Source: Isoetes taiwanensis (Eukaryota; Streptophyta; Lycopodiopsida; Isoetales; Isoetaceae). From it: a stretch of DNA of 64,000 bases. The stretch's first letter is position 1, and every line of letters starts with the position of its first letter. The stretch lies in NCBI GenBank assembly GCA_021234155.1, contig JAJEKV010000044.1, positions 11,988,803 through 12,052,802 on the forward strand, given 5' to 3'. This document shows, in pieces, positions 56,814 to 64,000 of this stretch. Below the pieces are notes generated by a model. The model saw only the letters and a program-made list of their open reading frames with translations, did not search any database and was not told the DNA's origin. A program made the translations under genes and the position numbers.

Positions 56814-59702
56814 CTATTTGTTTGCGACCACCTTATGTATATGTAGATTGGCATAGATATTTGATATGAGCACGTACCCAGCAGCACAATGCAAATCCAA
56901 GTCAACTATCTTACTGAAACAACATCTTGCAACTTTGATGTTTCCATGCACTCTGCAAGCGCTTAGCAAGGTTGTCCATCCAACAATATCAGTGTTCATG
57001 GTGACACAAAGGAAATCCTCTGCCTCCTCAAGGAATCCTGCACGACATAGAAGGTCAACCATGCAAGTACTGTGTTTAATAGTTGGCAAAATGCCATACT
57101 CTTTCAAAGATTTATAGCAGCAGAGGCCTTCATCTACCAAACCTGTGTAACTGCAAGCAGTAAGAACACTAATAATTGATACCTCATCTGGCCCTACTCC
57201 TGCCTGTTGCATATTTTTGAAACATTCTAGAGCTAGAAGCCCTTTCCCACTCTGCGCATATCCAGTAATCAATGCATTCCATGATACCATATTTTGGCTA
57301 GGCAACATGTCAAAGAGTTTCTGAGCTTCCTCTAGCATTCCACATTTCGAATACATAACAACCACAGCACTGCCTATCAAAACATCAGACTCAAGTCTAT
57401 AACTAGTAATCATGCTATAAGTCTGCCTACCATTCTCCAGTGCCCCTAAATTAGCACATGCTTTCAAAAGACTAACAAAAATAAAATTGTCTGGCCTTAC
57501 TCCTTCCTTTTGCATTTTGTCAAACAGTTCTAGAGACGCCAAATAGTCACCATTTTGAACATATCCTTCAATCAAAACCCCCCAGGATATCACATCTCGA
57601 TGTGCCATATTGTAAAAGACATGGCAAGCCTTCTCCAAATTCCCACTTTTAGCATACATATCAACTATAATATTTCCCATCGTAACATCTAGTTCTAACC
57701 CGCTTTCAGTGATCTTGTCATGAATTGATTTACCTTGTGCAATTGCTCCTATACTGACACATGCTTTCAAGACACTTGAATATATAACTACATCTGGCTT
57801 CGTGCCCTCCTGTTGCATCTTTTCAAAACATTCCAGAGCTAAGACACCTTCCCCGCAGTGTGTATATCCTTTAATAATTGCGCTCCATGATAGAACGTTA
57901 GCTTTTACCCCTTCATGTTTCATGCTCTCCATACAGTCTGCAGCTAAATGAACATTACCATGCTGCGCATATCCAGCAATCAATGCATTCCATGATACAA
58001 CATCCCGATATTGCAAGTTATTAAACACTTTTCTTGCCTCATCAAAACTCCCACACTTTGCATACATATCAACCAAAGTATTCTCCAGTGCAATATCTGG
58101 TTCATATTCTCTTTCAATGATCTGCTCATGGATGAGCCTGCCCCATTCTTTTTCTCCTATGATGCTGCAAGCTTTTAGAATGCTTAAAAATGTGACCTTA
58201 TCTAGTAGTATATCTTCGTATTGCATGTTCATAAAAGACTGTAAAGCTAGCAAGCCTTCTCCATGTTGAACATATGCTTCAATCATTGTGCTCCATGCCA
58301 CTACATTTCGAGCCTGCAACTTGCCAAAGGCTAAACGTGCTTCTCCTAGGCTCCCACATTTATTATACATATGGATCAGGGTGCTCCCCAGGACAAGATC
58401 TGATTGAATCCTGTTGTCTATGAGCTTGTTATGGAAAAATCTACCCTTTTGCAAGGCTTTTGATCCAGAACAGGCTTTCAGAACTCCCAGAAGAGTTACT
58501 TTGTCTGGCTCTATCCTCTCGTTCTGCATCTCATCAAAGCATTCCAAAGCTAAACCAGACTTCCCATTATCCACGCATCCTAAAATCATCGTATTCCAAA
58601 AGGCAGCATCTCTATTCTGGGACTTACTAAAAACTCCACATGCCTCTTCTAGGCTACCACATTTAAAGTACATGTCAACAAGGGTACTAAATATGAGAGC
58701 ATTCAATTCCAAACTTCCTGTTCCTCTTTCTAATATCTCAACATGGATAACTCTGCCACACTCTATGGCTGCAATCTTGCCGCATGCATTTATGATGTTT
58801 AACAAAATAATGACATCTGGCTGTAAGCCTTCACACTTCATTTCATCAAAGGAATGTAGGGCCAAGGTAGCATTCCCAAGCTGGGTATATCCCACGATCA
58901 TTGTGCTCCATAAAACCAAATCCCGGTTCGGAAGCTTATTAAACACCCTACATGCTTCCTCCATGCTTCTACATGTGGCATACATATGAAGCAGCATGCT
59001 CCCAATGATAACATCTGACACAAGCTGGCTTGTGATAATTTCATCATGAACAACTCTTCCATGTGAAATGTCTTTATTTAAAGTGCATGCTTTGAGCACA
59101 GCAATATAGACATACTTGTTGCTCTGCACCCCAAATTGAATATTATGGAACAATTCAAGGGCAATTTGGAACTGCCCCAACTTGGTATTTGCCAGGATAA
59201 TTGCAGCCCAACTATATGTGCTTGGGTTTGAAACTTTGTTGAATATCTGGTTAGCTTCGAGCAAATATTCATGGTGCACAAATAACCGAATAAGATAATC
59301 ACACAAAATAGCAACTGAATCGAGCCCATTGTGCACCATAAGAGATTGTACATGCTTTCCAGAATCCAAAGATTTTGTTGTTTCACACTTCTGTAGAAGA
59401 CGTTGGGCATCATCCTTTGACAAACACCCATCTTGGCGAAACCTGTTTAAACATTGAAACTTAATTACTTGGGGCTAGCTTAAAGGAGGGAAAGATCCAA
59501 ACAGGAATTTCACTGCATCATACCCATCAATGCTCAAAGAAATACTGAATTGCCTGATCACATCAGTAAATGGGATTGTTACCTGTTAGGAAACAAAAAC
59601 TGAGTTCGAAAAGAACGAAGTTTTTGACAAGCCAAAAACTGATCCTCATGCTTTTACCTTCTTACTTCGAAGATATGTTGCAGAAAGTTTGAGGGCTATC
59701 AT
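56814..59702 (-). CDS. PLS-type pentatricopeptide repeat protein, three exons
   Basis: Exon 3 (59442-56814) is open for 876 codons. No ATG lies at its head, but two upstream exons fit: 59702-59658 (ATG, MIALKLSATYLRSKK, donor GTAAAA) and 59582-59524 (VTIPFTDVIRQFSISLSID, acceptor CTAACAG, donor GTATGA). The joined protein is about 910 residues. It has roughly 24 pentatricopeptide units, e.g. LENTLVDMYAKCGSFDEA, DVVSWNALIAGYAQHG and GVGPDEVSIISVLTACSYTG. Such proteins bind organelle RNA in a one-repeat-per-base way. The basic, Arg/Ser-bearing N-terminus is compatible with organelle targeting. The end, GWTTLLSACRVHGNIKVARC then YVLISNIYANLHIHKVVANK, covers the start of the E motif and stops. 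E+ and DYW domains are absent, so any editing would need a partner. No internal stop. Exons 1-2 are my inference from splice signals. Confidence 0.85.
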
Positions 59703-61699
59703 AGCATGGCGACATGAAAGTTTTATACCTAGTGCCTTCTCGCATACTTAAGTTATTGCATCCCTCCCAATCCAATAATAGACAGGCTGCGATTAGGTTT
59801 CCAAAATGTTTTTTTTTTTGGGTGGTGTTACATAAGATTTTGGATGGTTTGTGGATGTATTTGTATGTAAAATTGTTATATTGCTGACTCAGTAATTAGG
59901 TTTTGGTGTTCCAATGATGCATTGGGGTTGATTGGGTTTGTTCTGGAAGCTGCAATTTTTAGAACGCCAGTCGTGGCGATGTCCTCGCGTCCGCGTGGAA
60001 CAGATGGATCAGAGCAGAGGAAGTCCGGGTGTCTTTCTTTGGAAGTCCGGGTGTGTTTTTCGGGCGGTGGCGATCTTCTCTGGCGTTCATGGCCCGTTGC
60101 GCGTGGCCATGGCGGAGTTAATGCCATTCGTTTTCTTATTGTGGCTTTTCGTTGGTGTGCGAACATGGATTTGATGTGCTTTTTCACGGCGGAGAATGGG
60201 TATGTCTTACTTAGGTTTTCTTTGCAAGAGGAGTTCATGGCAGGGCATGAAGATTGTGAGCAGGGTCACATAAGAAACCCCATCTTTTTTTCCATTGTTT
60301 CATGGACGACTTCATATGAGTGGTGTAATTTATCACGCGATGGGAGTTTTATTTTGTTCTTACGAGAATATGTTCATGGCGGGGCATTGGTACTGCCATC
60401 TCTTGGCAGGGGGTTCAAATCCCCAATTGTTTTGCTGAAGCTGCAGTATGTTGGCGGATAAATGATGTGTGGATGTCTTTGAAACAGATTTATGCTACGG
60501 ATTCAGCTGCTGTTGTTCATGTATGGCATTATGGTACGGATTCTTTTTGGTGGGGTTCAAGTCCCCATTTTTTGTATTGCTTTTCAGTGCTGTCTGCAGG
60601 AGCATGTGCTTCTGGCTTGAACTGTAGAGCAAAGCAAGCGAGCACGAGTGTATGCTTCTGAAGTAGAAGCCATAACAGAATGTTGCTTTCAGATTTGGCA
60701 GTGATTTAAAGTTTATGCATGCAAAGCTTGTTTATGTGTGTTGTGGTAGATCCGTCTACTTCTCAGCTAGTATTATTTATGTTTCCATTGTCATGTGTAG
60801 TCAATACAGTGTATATTGACTTGTTATATGGTTTTGACAAGCATATGCTGAGGTGGAAATGGGGATTTGACCCCATCTTAATTTGTGGCGGACGGTTATG
60901 GTTATTGGGTTTTGGATATGCTTGGGAATATGCTTATTATGGATGGCCAGGATTGAGTGATTATAGGATTGAGCCATTAAGGACCTAGCCTTAATAGGCT
61001 GCGATCAATTGCGGGATGTACTTTTGCCATGTTAAAATTGCCTGAAAGGGCATTTTCAATGGTTTGGTGGTTTTTCCAATTAAAAACGACACAATTCCAT
61101 GATGGTTAAAAAAACAACTTTCCCAACTAGAAATTTGCCTGCTTTATATTTACAAGAAATTTATTGCGGCGGCCAAGGCCCCCGTGAACATTTATCTGGT
61201 TCAAACTATTGTAGTTGAACTCAAACTACACTCTAGTTGCCTACTAAAAAAGAAAATGGAGTCCAAAGAAGCACAAACTAAGGTAACCATAGCTAACGGA
61301 TACATAACATTCTTAAATTATTAAATGATCTACTAGACATCCAATGAAATTGAAATATGTGAGCACCCTAAAATTAGGGATGCCCACCCATGGTGGTCTG
61401 TAAGACTTGATCAAGTCGTCACAGCGCATATAGTTTGTGCAATATAGTTATCCCACGCTATGTGAGAAATGGGCTAAAAGTTGGGTTCTGCATATTATGT
61501 GACCTAAGAAGCTAATAAAGGTATCCTAAATTACTCTTTGCACATATGGATCAAGGCAGTTGTTGTTGGGAAATGAGAATGGCATAATTCATTCCAAAGT
61601 GTAATTGGATAACAATACTTTAAAGAAAATTGCTAACATGGTCCTTTCAAAGTGTGGTTGATAACAATTCTTTAAAAAAAACGATAACGTCTAACGAGA
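59703..61699. other. Upstream side of the PPR gene and intergenic DNA
   Basis: A 179-codon plus frame (59922-60461) is open but has no domain I recognise; it reads through a duplicated AAGTCCGGGTGT phrase at 60025 and 60043. GGGGGTTCAAATCCCC at 60415 looks like a T-arm, but no tRNA surrounds it. The PPR gene's promoter should lie just above 59702; TATAAAAC occurs at about 59723 on the minus strand. Confidence 0.45.
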
Positions 61700-61870
61700 C
61701 AAATTAGGCTTTACTTATCTATAAATTTCACACTTCAAAGGGCTGGTTGACCTGCATCAATTATTAATTTCTAAAATTTGGGAGAGATTAGGCTTGCTTA
61801 TCTGTAAATTTAACACTTCAAAGGATTGGTTGATCTGCATCAATTATTGATTGCTAAAATTTGGCAGAAA
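61700..61870. repeat. ~85-bp tandem duplication
   Basis: The segment ATTAGGCTT.ACTTATCT.TAAATTT.ACACTTCAAAG ... CTGCATCAATTATT occurs at 61705 and again at 61790. Confidence 0.8.
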
Positions 61871-62046
61871 CTTATGAAATGAAATTGATTCTGTTCATCG
61901 TTATAGAGCGTTTATGTAGAAGTTGTAATAGATCTAAATCCTTTTTGGGTCTCATATATTGTTTAAAGGAAGGTATTAACATCTTAAAAGGAAATGAAAA
62001 TTAATATCTGAATTGATGCTGCACATGAGATGATAAATACACCGCA
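61871..62046. other. AT-rich spacer
   Basis: Nothing recognisable. Confidence 0.5.
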
Positions 62047-62601
62047 TTGATTCAAGCACTGCAACAATTTGATCATGCATTCATATTTCTCCGGGCAGGT
62101 ATTGAGGAAGGTGTTGTGGTTAAGGTGGCTTGGTCGAAGTGCATCCTTCCAAAATGGGCAGGTGGTCTGGGTATGATGGACTTCTTACTGCAGAGCAAAG
62201 TGCTTATTTCAAAGTTCATTTGGAGACTCCTGAATGGTGAGGATGACTCTCCTGGTTCACGCCTTCTTAGACAAGCTCTTGGTCATTGTATCCCTCTAGG
62301 CAAGAAGGGTCACCAAACCAGTCCTACCTTGGGCTTTATTTCGGACTTCTGCGGCCTTTTCCAAGCGCTTCTCCATTTTTGCGTGGCTTGTTGGCAGCAT
62401 GGGAGGCAGTCAGACATCTTTTCTGGCCATGCCCCTCTATCCACACCCTATTGGAGACTCCATGGTGGTGGGCACCACTTGCCTCGGACCCCCTCGGCAC
62501 CTCCATTGGCGGCCTCGGTTCATCCCCTTACCGAGAGACGATGGGTTCTTGCGGTGTTGTCTCTATTCAAGCATGGTATGAGGAGGCACTACAAGGGATA
62601 G
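62047..62601 (+). pseudogene. LINE RT C-terminal fragment
   Basis: The frame reads VKVAWSKCILPKWAGGLGMM, DFLLQSKVLISKFIWRLLNG with ED. This is the plant L1-type segment after the RT (W..C.PK..GGLG..D....N.ALL.KW.WR). The rest of the 184-codon frame loses similarity. No poly(A) tail or RT palm adjoins. Confidence 0.7.
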
Positions 62602-63025
62602 TCGTCCTTCAACGGCGCCGAACGTCGACGAATCGGCGTGTCGTCGTCAAAAACGGCGACATCGTCGTTCAACGGCGATTAACGTCGTTTCGGCGTCGTT
62701 CAACGGCGTGTCGTCGGGGCGACGTGTCGGTTTACTGCGTGGCATGGTGCTGGTGCCAAGCTGGCCTGTTTGCGTGTCAATACACGTCAGCTGGACGTCG
62801 TTCAACGACGTCTCACATAGCTGACGTCGCGCCGCGTCCTGCGTGGAAATGGGCTGTTGCCAACCTGGCAGCCTGCGTGTCAAGACGCGCCAGCTGGACG
62901 TCGTTCAACGACGTCTCACAGAGCTGACGTTTCATGTTGGCATCCGTGGCATGGTGCTGGTGCCAAGCTGGCCTGCCTGCGTGCCAGGACACGTCAGCCT
63001 CGACGTCGTTAAACGACGTTACACA
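62594..63025. repeat. Palindrome-bearing tandem repeats, left array
   Basis: Three ~100-bp units each carry a near-perfect palindrome, GACGTCGTTCAACGACGTC (62794-62812, 62897-62915) or GACGTCGTTAAACGACGTT (63002-63020). Each is preceded by GGTGCCAAGCTGGCCTG.. and ACACGTCAGC. The part 62594-62740 is a denser run of CGTCGTTCAACGGCG words. TGACGT motifs, known bZIP targets in plants, recur between. Confidence 0.85.
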
Positions 63026-63123
63026 GAGGAAATTTTTCTTTTTTTTTTTTTGCCAAATAAAAACCCTAACCCTAAATCCACGTTATAAGTGGATCCATCA
63101 GTAGCTGCTGTTATTCTTATCTT

Positions 63124-63348
63124 TTGAGTGTTCTTCCCTATCTTGCTATAATGGTCCGGCAGTTGAAGACCACCTTCGCGCGATATGTTCCTTCTAGCAG
63201 TAATCCTCCTCCTCCAAGGGAAGACAACTCCAGCAACCCCCCTGCTTCTCCCGCTGAGAACCCTCCCTTCACCATCGTGGCAAAGATGAGTGAAAAGGAG
63301 CTTCTGATTGCACTAACATCTGGCGTTCCATGCGAACGACGGCGGTAG
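63124..63348 (+). CDS. Short uncharacterised ORF between palindrome arrays
   Basis: The more likely start is the inner ATG at 63151: MVRQLKTTFARYVPSSSNPP, a Pro/Ser/Asn linker, then FTIVAKMSEKELLIALTSGV and a stop after CERRR. A second frame beyond (EWLTEPNKEKTTLMVQIMMQ) is open to about 63450, so a frameshift or an intron may join them. AAACCCTAACCCTAAA at 63060 could act as a telo-box promoter motif. No homology is recognised; it may be chance or part of a non-autonomous element. Confidence 0.3.
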   Translation: MSVLPYLAIMVRQLKTTFARYVPSSSNPPPPREDNSSNPPASPAENPPFTIVAKMSEKELLIALTSGVPCERRR

Positions 63349-63599
63349 AATGGCTCACCGAGCCAAACAAAGAGAAAACGACATTAATGGTGCAGATAAT
63401 GATGCAAATGGTTGCATCAAACTGTCACGTCCTCAGGATGGACATAAGTAATGTATAAGCTTTTTTTTTTGAATGGAAACAATAAGTTTTTTTATCTATT
63501 TGTGTTGTCGTTGTATAAGCTTATTTTATGAATGGGAACAATCAGTTTTTTTATTTATTTGTGTTATTTGTATTGTATGTTGTTTCTGTTGTGTTAAAC

Positions 63600-63810
63600 A
63601 ATCACAGTTGGTCGTTTAATGACGTTATGATCATTTAACGTCGTTAAACGACGTTATGATCATCCGTTAAACGACGTTATGATCATCTGACGTGGCATAT
63701 AAGGGGGCATCAGACGGCCCAAGCTGACGTGGCATGACTAGGTGTCAGGACAGTCAGCTTGGCGTCGTTAAACGACGTCACACAGACGTCGATAAACGAC
63801 GTTAAATATG
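63600..63810. repeat. Palindrome-bearing repeats, right array
   Basis: AACGTCGTTAAACGACGTT at 63637-63655, with three ~26-bp units ending TTATGATCAT. Then come CTGACGTGGCAT units and GCGTCGTTAAACGACGTC (about 63762), GACGTCGATAAACGACGTTA (about 63785). It mirrors the left array in motif content. Confidence 0.85.
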
Positions 63811-64000
63811 GCGGGAACCCGGCCGCTCGGGTTATTTACCATTTCTTTGTTATTTTGACTCGTTTGTTTCGGATTTTTTTGCGCCCGTGGGTCTTCATAA
63901 GGTAAGATCTATGCTAATTTGTTAATCTTTGTGGTTTTAGAGTTAAACACCTCCAAATGCTAATAGATTAGAAGATTGAATCTTGAAAGTATGTTAAAAA
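63811..64000. other. End of window, no feature
   Basis: AT-rich after a GC patch at 63815-63835. Nothing recognisable. Confidence 0.5.

Noticed and set aside
56814-59423. Single-exon PPR gene starting at 59423
   Set aside because: The codon at 59423 is TTG, not ATG; the frame stays open upstream to a plausible acceptor, so a spliced start is preferred.
60380-60440. GGGGGTTCAAATCCCC as a tRNA T-arm
   Set aside because: No A box, anticodon arm or acceptor stem can be placed around it; a second GGGGTTCAAGTCCCC at 60554 is equally isolated.
59922-60461. 179-codon open frame as a gene
   Set aside because: No recognisable domain, includes a duplicated nucleotide phrase, and has no splice or promoter support; kept only as a note in the intergenic entry.
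63058-63080. Interstitial telomere repeat
   Set aside because: Only about two AACCCTA units; too short for a telomere relic. At most a telo-box promoter motif.

Overview
The window looks like repeat-rich nuclear DNA of a land plant with a large genome. A fern or another non-seed vascular plant is my best guess. That is an inference from the PLS-type PPR genes, plant-style introns, plant LINEs and chromoviruses, and the mix of transposons. I see no rRNA, intact tRNA, organellar operon, bacterial operon or CRISPR array.

Two host genes look intact, and I could assemble both from splice sites. One is a 223-codon histidine phosphatase (phosphoglycerate-mutase-like) gene in six exons on the minus strand, 28811-30514. 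The other is a PPR gene of about 910 codons in three exons on the minus strand, 56814-59702. Most of the rest is mobile DNA, often nested.

Layout. 1-2911 and 11148-14071 are direct copies of one segment: a minus-strand LINE endonuclease remnant interrupted by the 5' LTR and gag of a Ty3/gypsy chromovirus. 2912-11147 holds microsatellites, a 1.5-kb poly(A)-tailed insertion with a 15-bp target duplication, and fragments of sucrose-phosphate synthase, LRR-kinase and unknown genes. 12501-18278 is a nearly full-length but mutated chromovirus inside the LINE. 18284-19159 is a decayed minus-strand coiled-coil ORF, perhaps the LINE's 5' part. 19160-22125 is a second, truncated chromovirus.

22425-27606 is a tyrosine-recombinase retrotransposon on the minus strand. 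It has gag, RT, RNase H and recombinase remnants, and its repeats are arranged as split direct repeats (PAT/Ngaro-like). This is the most unusual element here.

35706-38799 is a decayed pogo/Tigger-like transposase gene. Immediately upstream of its start lies a 7.27-kb element with terminal inverted repeats (38804-46075). That element carries a Cys-rich transposase I cannot assign to a superfamily, a small plus-strand ORF and a PPR pseudogene. 46400-48775 has an hAT remnant, minisatellites, a possible solo LTR and a tRNA-like element. 49583-54900 has a LINE fragment, a spliced Ser-rich ORF, a TGTCA/TGACA-rich A-rich tract and another Ty3/gypsy remnant. 62047-63810 has a LINE C-terminal fragment and arrays of a GACGTCGTT/AACGACGTC palindrome flanking a short ORF.

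Caution: many transposon frames are broken by tiny indels, and the duplicated copies differ mostly at small C/G-rich clusters. Some frameshifts may therefore be consensus sequence errors. All assignments come from reading the sequence by eye; no database search was possible.
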